DNA of 64,000 nucleotides from Ailurus styani (GCA_002007465.1 LNAC01000163.1:1660968-1724967), one strand, 5' to 3'. Positions 1 to 11,969 are shown, numbered from the stretch's first letter. Notes: a model not told the origin generated them from the sequence alone. Program-made: numbers and translations.

Positions 1-90
1 AGCCCGATGCAGGCCTCGATCCCAGGACCCTGAGATCATGACCTGAGCCAAAAGCAGAGGCTTTAACCCACTGAGCCACCCAGGCGCCCT
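1..90 (-). mobile_element. Can-SINE, cut by the window edge
   Basis: Promoter-side part of a SINEC on the minus strand, ending ccacccaggcgccc. The tail lies outside the window. Confidence 0.9.
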
Positions 91-465
91 CATGATGTGC
101 ATTTCTTACGGACCATCCCCTGAGCCATCTCAGCAGGTAGTTCGGGTTGAAAAACCTTTGAAAAGACCCAGACTTGGTTCAAAGGTGCCTTCCTGTAGTG
201 ACATCAGGAAGACTGGGATTCTAATACCAGCGCTGACAGGTACGGCACTGCCTCGAGGTCGTCCCGGCTTCCCTGGGCTGTCTCAAGAACTACCAGATTT
301 CGTCCGTGGAATCACGGGGCACGGCATATGGGACAAATACAGCTTTCAGCACTCTTTCCCTCTTTGCCCGCCTACCCAGCTTCATCATCCCGACAGCACT
401 CAGAAGATGCACGCGTGGAAACGTAAACCACTTTAGGGCAGAATGAGATGAGATCAGGCAAGGTT
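91..465. other. Sequence beyond the PLPPR1 3' end
   Basis: About 375 bp between the edge SINE and the distal poly(A) signal. There is a plus-strand open frame of 114 codons (92-436), but its peptide matches nothing I know and lacks gene context. I see no gene here. Confidence 0.5.
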
Positions 466-471
466 TTTATT
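466..471 (-). terminator. Candidate distal polyadenylation signal AATAAA
   Basis: On the minus strand the context is ctaaataaaaacc, about 1.46 kb after the PLPPR1 stop codon. It lies after a SINE-free stretch and before the SINE at the window edge, so it is a plausible main 3' end. Not confirmed. Confidence 0.45.
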
Positions 472-1585
472 TAGCAGACGTAAGTTTTGTTCCTAAAACT
501 GACTATTGACAACTCACTATGGGCAGGCTGAAAACCAAGGTAGCTTGTTAGGCATCCAGATTGTGTTTCCAAGTGCCCTAATAATTTCAAGAACTTTAAA
601 ATTTTGCCTACACACACCCACGCACCCCCTCCTCACACTCACTCACTCACTCACTCACATGCTGCCCCATGAAAGGACCTACCGGTCTTGCCTCTAGAAG
701 GACCTATCTCAGCAGGCATGGAACTAAAAGGTATAAACATTTACTGAATTCACTTCGCTGTGACTCTTCAAATACCGTTGCCCAGTGGACGAAGCTTAAA
801 AATAAACGACATGAGCCAGAATACATTTCGTGATAATTTTTTTTCTTCTCTTTAGAAAAAAAATATGTACAAAAAAAAAAAAAACAGCTAANAGAAGAGC
901 CAACATGGAATTTCAAGAAAACATTCTGATAGGTACAGACAGGGGAGCTCCTTCTCTCAAAGGAGTCACACATTAGTTATTACCATGCTAGAAAAATGAG
1001 ATGCAGTTAAAATTCTAGAACAACTAAAAGCCACAGAGTCAAGCTGCTGCTCTGGGGCTCTACGTTGTGGAGGCTCTGATACCCTTTCTGTAAAATAATA
1101 CTGTGCAAAGTGTAAAATATTCATTTTCATATAAAGTCCATACAATATGATATATAAAACTGTTGAGTTGACAGGGGAGACTGGTACAGGTTGCTTTTTG
1201 GAAAGAAGTCTGCAGGGTCACCTGCCAGCCCAAGGGCAGGATTCCAGAAAGACCTTGAGTCTCTGAGCTAGGAGAAGCCTTTACCGAAGACAGAACCATA
1301 TGGCCTCAACACCCCTCAAATCCAGGAGTCTCTGCCACTTGTTTACGTAAGTAAGTGACTTCATTAATAGATTACTTTAACTTAGAATACAAAACAGGTT
1401 AAGAGACAAGGACACAAAGTTCTTTTTGAAAGGAATTTTTCTTTCTGCGCAATTGATTTTGAGATTTACCATTAACCAACGTCGCCCTCCCTGCAACTCA
1501 AAAGTCAACTTTCATTAAAATTCAAAAGTTCTGGAGGAGGCAGCAAGTACGGTAATAAAGGGTTAAAGTGAACTGTTACAGTCAT

Positions 1586-1591
1586 TTTATT
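1586..1591 (-). terminator. Candidate proximal polyadenylation signal AATAAA
   Basis: On the minus strand this reads AATAAA, about 345 nt after the PLPPR1 stop codon. It is one of only two exact AATAAA hexamers I found in the 3' region. Use is unproven. Confidence 0.35.
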
Positions 1592-1933
1592 TCTGTGCCT
1601 ATAAAGCTGAGAAAAGAAGGTTCGTGTACAAATATCACAAAACAACAGCAATCATTGGATCAATGTGGTTCTTCAATGCACACTGGAACAAGGAGAAAAT
1701 TTTGTTGGTTTAAAATTCTGGCATAAATATATTAAAGCTGACCAAAAAAAAAAAAAAAAAAGAATTAGGGCAAGCTACATCACTTCCTCATACAAAAAAA
1801 TGTACAAAACATTAGCCTCTAACTAGATAAACATAATACTTGTCTTCACAGTTTGACATCAAGTAACTGTGTGTCTTGAAGTATCGAATTGGAGGGTGAT
1901 TAAAAAAAAACAGCTTGTGACACCTCAGCTGTC

Positions 1934-1966
1934 TCAGGTGACTTCGGTCATGGAGGCAGAGTGATT
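1934..1966 (-). CDS. PLPPR1: PLPPR1 terminal coding segment with stop codon (residues ~316-325)
   Basis: Only 33 nt of the last exon are coding: ten codons, NHSASMTEVT, then TGA at 1936-1934. The acceptor is clear (tctgcttgtctttgcag). The peptide matches the conserved C-terminus expected after ...LETLSAQ. The final residues (TEVT) resemble a PDZ-binding C-terminus of the S/T-x-V/T kind; that is only an observation from sequence. This segment is far too small to show as an open frame and would be missed without the family match. The exon continues as 3' UTR toward lower coordinates. Summing all coding pieces here gives 304 residues, which with about 21 N-terminal residues outside the window equals the usual 325. 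Confidence 0.93.
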   Translation of the reverse strand, partial: NHSASMTEVT

Positions 1967-2139
1967 CTGCAAAGACAAGCAGACGCAGACTCAGAGTTGG
2001 CTGGCTGACTGACGCACACACTCTTCCCAGCCTGCGCCCACGTGCTCCTGTCTCCTGGCTTTGCACAGGCTGTTCCCTCTCCCTGAAATGCTCTTCCAAG
2101 GTCCCTCAAATTCTCACCTCCTCTAATATATCTTCCCTG

Positions 2140-2264
2140 ATACGTTTTTTAAAGTTTTTTTTTTTAATTTATTTAAGTAATCTCTACACCCCTTGGGGGA
2201 CTGGAACTCACGACCCTGAGATCAAGAGTCGCGTGCTTTACTGACTGAGGCTGCCGGGTGCCCC
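2140..2264 (-). mobile_element. Old, diverged SINEC
   Basis: The T-run followed by aatttatttaagtaatctct and the end gggtgcccc match an older carnivoran SINEC subfamily. It is short and lacks a clear target duplication. Confidence 0.75.
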
Positions 2265-2479
2265 TAAATTTTCCCTGATTTTTCAACCAAAACAGACTAA
2301 TTTCTTCAACGAAACTTGGTTTCTATAGAATTGTCTTATATTATACGTACTCAGCCATATTCTAATAGAAACATTTAAGGATCTTAAAGTAACTTTAGGG
2401 GCACATTTTTAATGTAGTGTTTTAATACCAAATGGTTCTAATTTTTGAAAAATTTCTGTATTATTTATTCTTTGAGTGG

Positions 2480-2830
2480 TGAGCTATATAGAAATGAGTT
2501 TAATATTTTCAAGTGTATAGGGTTTCTTGTTTTTAAGTATAGGTATCTTTGAATTTTTTTCTAGAGAATGTAATCTGTGTGATACAGATACTGTACAATT
2601 TCTTGAGACTTTGCTGGTTTATTTTCATAATGTTTCATGTGTTTTGAGGGCTATATACAATGCACATTAGATCAACCTTACTAATCCTCTATATCTTCAC
2701 TGTATTTTATTTGCTTATTAGAAATGTGTTACAATCTGTACTATGATTGTAGCTTTGTCCCTCTTTCTTGTAATTCTATCAATTTTTGCATATACAGCTT
2801 ATTTATACAACCCCTATCTCTTGTGTATAT
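2480..2830. mobile_element. L1M-like LINE fragment
   Basis: The stretch around 'gaaatgtgttacaatctgtactatgattgtagctttgtc' resembles the L1M-family ORF2-end region as I remember it (only part is quoted). It is highly diverged and orientation was not fixed. Confidence 0.45.
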
Positions 2831-5800
2831 AACTATATATACAGGACCCCCCTTTTGCAGACCCAACATTTTCTCTTGTTTGAACTTAAAACCCCCAGTC
2901 TGTAGGGACAGGAAATAAAAGAAATTATGGCATTAGATCTGATTGATTATGATGGGTTTCTTGATTTCTGTTTGTTTTTAGGACACTAGAGACTTATAGT
3001 ATGTTCTTGAGAGCTCAATTACACGTTTGAGAAATGGAGTATTTTATTTTTCAAGGTGCTTTTATCTGCCATATTTGTGAGAACTGGCGCTTGATGCATT
3101 TCTTGCCAGAGTGTGAAAAATAACTTTTCCTTTTTTGTTTTTACTTTTATAACATGCTTCCTTTTTGAAAAAACTTTTGTGCTCAATACTTTGGTCATTT
3201 ACACATGTTTATAAGATTCCATTCGAGACTAAGTGGTAAAGATAAAGTAACTCAACAGCTGAAGGTAACTAAATGGGTGAATTGGGGAAAATCTCTTTAA
3301 CTTTCCAGGTCTTTTTTTCTGTTTAATACAAAGCCTATCACTAGTTTCAAATCAAGGGGGCCATTTGATTCCTCTGGGAATATTTTCTTAAATATAAATA
3401 TTCTTTGACTTCAGAATTGCTGAATTAGAACCTCTCGGAGTAAGGTTCCAGGCATCTGGGTGTCAGCATAAACTGGATTCTTTTTCTGCTAAAGAAAAAA
3501 ATATGTCTCCCCCACCCCAAATCTGGAGACACTGAGAAACTTTATACCAACCCAGAGTAGGTTACTATAACTCTTTTCCTCTCTAACTTCATTTCCTTGT
3601 AATATAAACTGTATTTGACAGGCCCACAACTGCTCAACACTAAGGGAGACTGCTCGGGTACATGTGGGCATGGGGGTCCTGAATATGGATAATTCCACGC
3701 CCGTCTCTTTAGGATCAAAATCATTCTGTGGGTTCCTGGAATGGGGTCTCTGTGAGGTCACACTCAATCTATAGGACCACAAAAATCATGCTTTGGAAAC
3801 CTGACCATTTTTGGTTTGTTGGATTCTATAATTACTTACTTTTCGCGTTTTCCTCAGTACTTGGGAAAGATTTTAGAAAATGTACCTTGTCTTAATCAAC
3901 TATGCTAAGGGGAATCACAGAACATAAACATGTAAATCTGAGTTGATGTTTCAGAGAGGAAGAAAAGGCCCTGGTGCTCTTGGGGCTCCATGTGGCAAAA
4001 GGGAAAGAAAGAAGATCTTGGGAGGAAGGGAAGCAGGGTGACTAGGTCCCCTCCCCATCCAGTCTTCTTGAGGTATCTTGAACAGCGGTGTGGATTTCAC
4101 ACGTGTGAATGCATGTTCTGAAGACAGGTTCATATTTTCTCTCAGATCCCCAAAGTTCTTCCTGGGAAGATGGGTCTATCCCAGAAACTACAGAGGAGCC
4201 AGCTTCTAATGGAAAACCTAAGTATTGGTGTCTCACAGAGAGTTCTTGCCTCCAGGAGAAAATACAGGCAAATTTATTTTGGAAGAGTGGTAGCTCAGTT
4301 CAAACACACTAACCCCTACTGCATGTTTCTTTTGAATGCTAAGAGATGCAGATTTCCATGTGGAATTTTCCTTGAAGGGAATGCCAGGCTGTGTGGTATC
4401 ATACATTGAGTAGGGCCTTTAGACTTAGATGGGCCTGTTTTAATTTTGACTTGGTGACCTTGAACATGTTTCTTAAATTCTTTGTGCTTTACATACTTCA
4501 TCTACAAAACAGAATCAACAGGACCAACTGCAGAATTGCTGTGAGGACTGAATATGATCGCTTGTAATAAATGCTAATTTTCTTTTCTTGGCCAACAAAT
4601 GTAGAGTATAATCATCCTAACTACGTGTAGAAACATTTGATACTAAAAGCAGATTCTTTGTTACTTGAGACTTTTACAGTTGGTGTGGAAGGCATCACTA
4701 GAGAAGTAAACTCTCTATCCAGCATCCTAGAGTTTTACCTTGACTAGCTTGCAGAAGTCCTGCTATTTCTTATTAATTTCTCTTTCCTTTGGAGATTCAG
4801 ATAGTGACTGACCATGGTCTGATTTTAGGTTCTTGGTTTTGTCTAAAGTGTTTAGTTCAGGTTTTGGTTCTGGCTTACCTCTATCCATCAAACATTTGTT
4901 TTACACCTAGTGAATGCCAGGAAATATGGAGAGTAAATAAGACATGGTTCATAGCGTTCATATCCTCAAAGATCTCCAAGTTCTTGCAGGGAGGGGAAGA
5001 TATGAAGGGACACTATTGACATCCATTGGGAAGATCACACAAAGGGCTATGTATTCAGAAAAGACCTCACTGTTAACCACATGGGGTGACAGACATGGAA
5101 ATAAAGATACATGGACAGATTTGAATGAAGTTCAACTACTGCCTGTAGTGAATAATAATAATATATATTTTGAAGGAATCTTTTATCTATCTTGTGGAAG
5201 ATCAGTTTTTGAAACTCTGTTTGGCACTTTATTTTTCAAGGTAAGTGGAATCCCCTAAAATATGGTCTAGATGTCTCTGTGACCTGGATGGTCAACTATT
5301 AATTGCTCTGAGGGAGAAGACAGACAGAAGTCTGGAGAAGGTTTCCAACAGAGGGTAGTGCCTGAGCAGTGTCGGGGAGAGGGCTGGGGCAGAAAGGGGG
5401 TGTCCTCAAACCAGGATGTTCAAGGCAAAGTAGGCAGCATTAAAAAAAAACACAGATACTGCCATGTTTGTGGAACTCAGTAAATATTTGTTTGCTTTTA
5501 AAACTCACCTTTGTCTTCAGTTGCTTCACCTCAAAAGTAGGGGAACTACTCTGATCTTATCAGGTACGGTAACATAATTAGATCGGGAAGACCAGAGAGC
5601 GTCTGTCTCACGGTCTCATTACAAGGGATCAAGGTTTAGCCACTTTATCATTCAACCTGCATCAACAGGCCATATATCAATAAACCAGTAAGACATTTTT
5701 CAGTATGTTCTTTCTCATTAAACCAAGTCAAAATTTTCACCTTAATACAGGTTAAGGGAAAACAAACAAAATATTTGGCACTGGGTTTAACAGAGAGCCC

Positions 5801-6027
5801 TTGTTTCCCCAAGATAGAATTAACTTTACTGTTTTGTTTTTCTTATTAATAAAATTAGACTTCATTAAATGTGAAAGGAAATAGGACAGCTCATCTCAGA
5901 GAGACATTTGATAAAAGGGAAAAATACTATTTTGTACTCTATGAAGTACATGGTAATTCCAATGGGAGGTAATTTGCTTTTCCATTGTACTATCTATAAA
6001 AACTGTTTTTTAAGAATGTAAGTATGA

Positions 6028-6227
6028 TGGGCGCCTGGGTGGCTCAGTGGGTTAAAGCCTCTGCCTTCGGCTCAGGTCATGATCTCAGGGTCCTGGGATC
6101 GAGGCCCGCATCAGGCTCTCTGCTCAGCGGGGAGCCTGCTTCCTCCTCTCTCTGCCTGCCTCTGACTACTTGTGATCTCTCTCTCTCTGTCAAATAAATA
6201 AATAAAATCTTTAAAAATATATATATA
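6028..6227 (+). mobile_element. Can-SINE
   Basis: A full-length copy from gggcgcctgggtggctcag to an A/T-rich tail. It is flanked by taagtatga at 6019-6027 and 6228-6236. Confidence 0.95.
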
Positions 6228-7269
6228 TAAGTATGAAGAAGAGTTCAAGATAAATAGACTATTACAGAAAAAACATTTTAGCAGGACTCAGCCAACTGAG
6301 CAAAGTGGCTTGACAGTGAAAACCCTGTTTTGTTATCAGTTATCCCTTCTCTGTCTGCTTAAAGAACCACTCAGCTCAGCTCTCCCACTGGCAAAGTATG
6401 CGGCTTCGGGCAAGTTAATTGAACATTGCCATTTTCAGAGGCCTCTTTTTTATCTGTGAAATGGAAATTCTCCTATCAATTCAAGAGGTGTTTGTTCAAA
6501 TAAGAATGTATTTATGAAGCACCTAGCAACTGTCCCAGGCAAAAATAAGTGCTGGAAGCCATCTTTAAGTCTCCCTTCAGGTGGCAAGTCTCCGTGGCTT
6601 TTCCTGTCTTCTCAGACAATACGTTTTTTTTTTCTTCATTTGTATTCACAAAGCAATTTGTGGACACTCTATTATGATTACTCATTTATATCCACCTGCC
6701 TAATTATCTGTGAGTTCAAGGACAAGGACTGGGTGGTTCATTATTTTCAGTTATTCTGACATGAAACGAGGCCCTGATGTAAATAAGTGACCGGTGAGTA
6801 GGGCTGCATTGAATTTTTTGATTGTGGTCATCAAAATAGATCCCAAAGGATACCTCATCATCACCTTTTGAAAGCACTTCTAGTCTACATCTATCACTGC
6901 ATGTAATAAAACTTTCCTCTTTCCAAATATTGTCCTGGTTACTAAATCAAATTGGCCTCTCACATAATTGATCCAAATTTCTTAAGTGTGGTATTATGTA
7001 GCAGGTCAAGGTGTGTTAAAGCAGCTGGGGTTTAAGTTAGACATTACTGAGGACTTCCTGAGGATTCATGATTGCCAAGCCCCAGAATAAATACAGGACT
7101 AACTGAGAGAATCTTGAAGTTCTTGGAGGCTTTACATCAGATTTTTATTAGTGCTGAGTGGGTTCAGTGGTATCCTGCCTGCTTCCAGTGGAGGAATGGA
7201 TTCATTTACCTCCCAAGCTAACAGGCCTTGAGCCTGTGGGTTTGTTTTGCTAAAACCACTTTACTGTAC

Positions 7270-7401
7270 CTGTGCACTTAAGGTTTCCAGAGGGCTTTCT
7301 ATCCTTGGGAAAGCCATGAGGGGTACTCCACGGGGATCCTCGGGTTTGGGTTTGGAAGGAGATCCTTGTGTTCCTTTAAAGTTATGGACCACACACATTC
7401 C
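7270..7401 (-). CDS. PLPPR1: PLPPR1 coding exon 6 (residues ~272-315)
   Basis: This exon is 132 bp, 44 codons, phase 0 at both ends. It starts GMCVVHNFKGTQGSPSK and ends PRIESPLETLSAQ. It closes membrane segment 6 and encodes most of the cytoplasmic C-terminal tail, which is rich in Pro, Ser and Lys (SPSKPKPEDPRGVPLMAFPRIESPLE). The tail has no catalytic role in the family, and its Ser/Thr-Pro-rich make-up is the usual setting for phosphorylation or adaptor binding (inference). The acceptor has a strong pyrimidine tract (cttttttcccctcatcctgcag). The donor gtacagta is weaker than those of the other exons. The frame joins exon 5 (phase 0) and the terminal exon at 1966 (phase 0). Confidence 0.96.
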
Positions 7402-7627
7402 CTGCAGGATGAGGGGAAAAAAGACTGGGGTCAGACTGCAACCAACAATGCCTGGCCATCTCGGAGGGTGGCAGGACTTTCCCCTAGAATGTCATTGCCA
7501 TTATGACTTTTTCCCTTGGAGCCAGTGGGTAGGGACCACACAAAGACCTTGGGCATGGTCTAGTGTTTGCTGAGCACCTCTAAGGGCTGACGAAGGATAT
7601 GACTGATCACCACATGGCCAGTGAAAA

Positions 7628-7730
7628 TCAACCCACCCCACTGAGCCTGTTTCCCCACCTGTAAAATGGAAATAACAACACCTCTGTCATAGATTTGTAG
7701 TGATTAAAAGACACAATGAATGTAAACCAC
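7628..7730 (+). mobile_element. MIR fragment
   Basis: Contains the MIR core (cctgtttccccacctgtaaaatggaaataa, partial) followed by the expected gtgattaaaa segment. Confidence 0.7.
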
Positions 7731-7732
7731 CT

Positions 7733-7960
7733 CATAATAACAGCTAACATTTACTGAGGGCCACTCCGTGGCTGGCATTGTCCTGAGAATTCTACTTACT
7801 GCAATGTAACCCACTCTATAATCTTACATCATCTCCAACTTAGGCAAGGAGGTACGGCGAAGTTAGACAACTTGCCCAAGGTCACAAAGAGATTTTAACT
7901 CCGTAGCCCCTTGATCACACCACTACACTATTCTGCCTCTTCACAAGTGCCAAACTCAGA
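7733..7960 (-). mobile_element. MIR
   Basis: Reverse MIR order is visible: aacatttactgagg at the left, then acttgcccaaggtcaca, then a tRNA-derived end near 7930-7950. Confidence 0.75.
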
Positions 7961-8240
7961 GCAAATAACCAGTGCGAGCTAGTCTTTACCTCCTGCCCAA
8001 GATGACCATCCTTAAGTTATATGACTACTGTTTGCTTGAGATTAAATAATTCAGTGGCACTTTTCTTCTATTGCTTCCATTAAAATACTCTCCCTCTAAA
8101 TTACTACTCACTTCTCTTTATTTCCTAGTGAGGCCCCCTTCATAACTGAGTCTGTCTTTACCATCTTCTCTGCTTCTTTTGTCCTCATAGAGTTTATCCG
8201 TCTCTTTCCAAACCCTCTCTTCCTTTGTTCAGCATCTTTG

Positions 8241-8460
8241 TTTGAATATTTTTTTAAAGGAAATTTTAGCTTTTTAAAAAAGATTTCATTTATTTATTTG
8301 AGAGAGAGACAGAGACAGTGAGAGAGAGCACAAGCAGGGAGGAGAGGGAGAAGCAGGTTTCCTGTGAGCAGGGAGCCTGACGTGGGGCTCAGTCCCAGGA
8401 CCTTGAGATCCTGACCTGAGCTGAAGGCAGACGCTTAATCCACTGAGCCACCCAAGCACC
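8241..8460 (-). mobile_element. Can-SINE with extra 3' segment
   Basis: The SINE body covers about 8270-8460. Near-identical flanks (cagcatctttg at 8230-8240, cagtatctttg at 8461-8471) place the insertion limits wider than the body and include about 30 bp of A/T-rich sequence past the normal tail. Confidence 0.85.
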
Positions 8461-8523
8461 CAGTATCTTTGACTCTTTCCTGTCACTCTACAAACAGTGC
8501 AGAACATTTATGTAAATATTCTT

Positions 8524-8725
8524 TTTTTTTTTAAGATTTCATTTATTTATTTGACACAGAGATAGAGATCACAAGTAGGCAGAGAGGCAGGCAGAGAGAG
8601 AGAGAGGGGAAAGCAGGTTTTCCGCTGAGCAGAGAGCCCGATGCGGGCCTCGATCCCAGGACCCTGAGATCATGACCTGAGCCGAAGGCAGAGGCTTTAA
8701 CCCACTGAGCCACCCAGGCGCCCGA
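8524..8725 (-). mobile_element. Can-SINE inserted into the flank of another SINE
   Basis: A full-length copy ending ccacccaggcgccc. The short flank aaatattctt is repeated on both sides and is itself part of the target duplication of the next SINE. Confidence 0.93.
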
Positions 8726-8733
8726 AAATATTC

Positions 8734-8941
8734 TTTTTTTAAAGACTTTATTTATTTATTTGACAGAGAGAGAGAGAGAGAGATCAGATCACAAGTAGGC
8801 AGAGAGGTAGGCAGAGAGAGAGAGGAGGAAGCAGGCTCCCCACTGAGCAGGGAGCCCGATGTGGGCCTCGATCCCAGGACCCTATGATCATGACCTGAGC
8901 CAAAGGCAGAGGCTTTAACCCACTGAGCCACCCAGGTGCCC
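8734..8941 (-). mobile_element. Can-SINE (older of a nested pair)
   Basis: A full-length copy. Its own target duplication is tatgtaaatattctt (8509-8523) and tatgtaaacattctt (8942-8956), with the neighbouring SINE inserted between the left copy and this element. Confidence 0.93.
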
Positions 8942-9029
8942 TATGTAAACATTCTTAACTTGGTTTTCTCCCATCTCACTTTCAGCTCTGCTTAAACTGC
9001 CTCCATTAAGGAAATGGGAGAAGTGGGAG

Positions 9030-9225
9030 GTGTAGGAGCTCTGGAGTTGGAAAGACCCAGGTCAGATTTATGGCTTATTGGTTGGGTGGCCATTGGGCAA
9101 GTTACTTATTTTTGAACCTAACTTTCTTCATCTATAAAACGAGGATGAGCGTGTGGTTAGGCTCGTCCTAGGAGCACGTGACGTGGCACATACAAAGTGT
9201 AGGGCATGTAGTGATTGCTCACTGA
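9030..9225 (+). mobile_element. MIR
   Basis: Shows gctctggagt, then ttgggcaagttactta, then cttcatctataaaa and a diverged 3' end, in MIR order. Confidence 0.7.
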
Positions 9226-9284
9226 ATAGTCCCCTCCCCTCCATCTCATTTTCATCGGAAACACAAAATAAGAATGTACTTAGG

Positions 9285-9496
9285 GGGCGCCTGGGTGGCT
9301 TAGTGGGTTAAGCCCTCTGCCTTCGGCTCAGGTCATGATCTCAGGGTCCTGGGATGGAGTCCCGCATCGGGCTCTCTGCTTGGCAGGGAGCCTGCTTCCT
9401 CCTCTCTCTCTGCCTGCCTCTCTGCCTACTTGTGATCTCTCTCTCTCTGTCAAATAAATCAATAAAATCTTAAAAAAAAAAAAAAAGAAAGAAAGC
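9285..9496 (+). mobile_element. Can-SINE
   Basis: From gggggcgcctgggtggctta to an A-tail that has begun to gain G (aaaagaaagaaag). It is antisense to PLPPR1. Confidence 0.94.
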
Positions 9497-10797
9497 ACTT
9501 AGGCTGCAGGTATGCTCCTGTCCTCAGCTTCTTCTTTCCCTGTCTCCTCTCCAAGCCTCCACTGTGGAGGGCTCCCAGTCTCCTCTAAGACCCATTTCCA
9601 AGGTCAGTGTGAGTGCATGTGAAGTGCGTACATGGGCATATGCAGATAACAGTGGGAGATTGTGGGGACTCTCTCCTGCCAGAGGCATTCAGTAGCAGTT
9701 CTGGGGCTTACGTAAAGACCGTTTGTGGAAAACAAAGTCTGCTGTTTTCCATCCACTGGGAAGCCAGTAACAGAGCAAACAGTAACTGAGCGGTAGGGAA
9801 CAGGGCTGCAAGTTACTGAGAAAAATCGAGTTTAATACCAGAGCAGAATTTGTATATGGGTCCTTAGTAAATGCAAAGGATTTCACAGATTTCATGCCAT
9901 AAAAACCTCATGTGGTGGCTTGGGACAGAGAGCGCCGGTCTTTCGCTCTAGCTGGGGACGCTGGCTCCAGGACTGCGGGACAGCAAGACTCTGCCTTTTG
10001 AGCCCAAGCCTTCGTTTTTGAATTGCTGATCTGTCTTTGAAAACCATCTCCTCTCTCAAAGCCTCCCATACTCTTTCCCTCTTTTAAAGAGCAGTCACTG
10101 GGAGATATCCCTTAGGGGATATCAACACCTCAGGATCCTCTGAGCACCGTTTTTCCTGCAGCTTCATACAGACAATTTGCATTGAAGTCCTCTGTCTTTT
10201 ACTTTAGAAAGAAAGCCTGGATCCATTAAAAATAATTTCGAATTAAACTGAGGCTTCCTAATCTCCATTGGGGGATCAGTGTTCTGAGCAAATGTGAGCA
10301 TATTCTGTATCTCAGCAGGTAAAAAAGCTGGAAAACTCTGAGTTAGAGGTGGGGAGAGGCCTATGTCTATTTTGCACGTTGGGAAGGGCAAGGAGGAGGG
10401 ATAGGACAAGGAAGAATTAGGTCACAGGACCGTGAAGTGCATCTATGTGCGATGCCAGTCTTAATGGGGACTTTGCACCAGAGTAGGCAGGATGGAAGGG
10501 GGACACCTAGGCTGTGATGGCTTTTGTCTTTTAGGGGAAGCTTGTTGAATATGACCAGGGGGCTCATTTCAGGCACAACATATGACTCTCCAGGCCCACT
10601 GATTTACCATCAATCCTCCTGGGTATATTTTAAATCCTGAAGAGTATTTAAAAAGTATACCTCTGTGGTATACCCATGAAATAAAATATTCCATAGCAAG
10701 AAAGAGAAATGAATTATTGCTACATGTTACAATAGCTGAATCTCAAAATAATTATGCCACGTGAAAGATAGCAAAGAAAAAAAATGGATATAGACTT

Positions 10798-10990
10798 GGG
10801 GTGCCTGGTGGCTCAGTTGGTTAAGCTGCTGCCTTCGGCTCAGGTCATGATCCCAGGGTCCTGGGATCGAGCCCCACATCGGGCTGCCTGCTCAGTGGGG
10901 AGTCTGCTTCTCCCTCTCCCGCTCCCCCTGCTTGTGTTCCCTCTCTCACTCTCTGTCAAATAAATAAAAATCTAAAAAAAAAAAAAAAAA
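10798..10990 (+). mobile_element. Can-SINE, older type
   Basis: Starts ggggtgcctggtggctcag and ends in a poly-A run. The 3' body (ctccccctgcttgtgttcc) is of the older caniform form rather than the 'tgcctacttgtgatct' form. Confidence 0.92.
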
Positions 10991-11648
10991 GAATATAGAG
11001 TCCGTGATTCCATTCATATGAAATCCTAGAAAAAGCAAACTCATAGAGTGATGGAGTGATGGAAAGATCCGGGGTTGCTTGCGAATGAGGGGGAAGGAAG
11101 AGAGAAGGATGTATCTGTAAGTCAAAATTGATCAAATTGGACACCTCATGTGCCATTTATGATCTGCTTAGCATACTTCAATAAAACTGTAAAAAGACAA
11201 AAACGATAAAACTTAGCCTCTTCACTTCCAATCCAACTCAGATGAAAAGATTTCCTAGCTGAGCAGGTGGCAAGGTCCCCATCTATTTGAGGAACTAGAA
11301 TCATCAGAAATGTCCAGATACGGAGAAAACTGTATCACCCCAAACTCTTCTCCAGAAAGATTATTATATGTAGTTGACAAGCCACCTGGAGTGGAAACAA
11401 GTTGCCCAATGGCCATGTTTAGATGGTAATAGAAGCCTTCTAGAGAGTATGGATGTGGCCAGAGGAAGGTCTTCATACTGCTGAGTGGGATATACAAGTG
11501 TGAAGCAGAGCTGAGTTTCTGGGGATGCCTGAGAAGGGGATGTCTTGCTTCCATCCGTGGTCTTTGTTTTCCGTTCTTCCCTCAAGCAGCACTTAGCCTC
11601 TGCTGCTCTCAATACCTTCTGCACAAATATGTAAAGAATACTGCTCTG

Positions 11649-11893
11649 GGGGCCCCTGGGTGGCTCAGTTGTTAAGCATCTGCCTTAAGCTCAGGTCGTG
11701 ATCCCAGGGTCCTGGGACGGAGCGCTGCATGTCAGGCTCCCTGCTCGGCGGGAAGCCTGCTTCTCCCTCTCCCACTCCCCGGCTTGTGTTCTCTCTCACG
11801 CTGTCTCTCTCTCTCTCTGTCAAATAAATAAATAAAATCTTAGAAAAGAAAGAAAGAAAGAGAGAAAGAAAGGAAGAAAGAAAGAAAGAAGGA

Positions 11894-11969
<76 letters not shown>

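Larger units (their letters stand above)
466..1933 (-). other. PLPPR1: PLPPR1 3' untranslated region (extent inferred)
   Basis: Sequence following the stop codon at 1934, read leftward. It is mostly A/T-rich single-copy sequence without a recognisable SINE, which fits a retained 3' UTR. It includes an A-run on the plus strand (about 1743-1760, U-rich in the transcript) and a second A-run (about 871-884). One ambiguous base lies at 892. The left limit is set at the distal AATAAA (466-471); if the proximal signal at 1586-1591 is used instead, the UTR would be about 350-370 nt. No transcript evidence is available here. Confidence 0.6.
1967..7269 (-). other. PLPPR1 intron between coding exon 6 and the terminal exon
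   Basis: A 5.3-kb intron. It contains an old SINEC (about 2140-2264), an L1M-like fragment (about 2480-2830), a MIR near 4420-4570, an L2 3' piece near 4880-5110, a younger Can-SINE (6028-6227), and MIR- or L2-like remnants near 6370-6480 and 6690-6760. The rest is A/T-rich unique sequence with no second gene that I can see. Confidence 0.7.

Noticed and set aside
636..660. TCAC run and other short direct repeats considered as a CRISPR-like array
   Set aside because: Simple-sequence repeats without spacers in a mammalian genome.
7247..7573. Plus-strand open frame of 108 codons over PLPPR1 exon 6
   Set aside because: It is the antisense shadow of a real exon. The minus strand has the matching splice sites and the family protein sequence.
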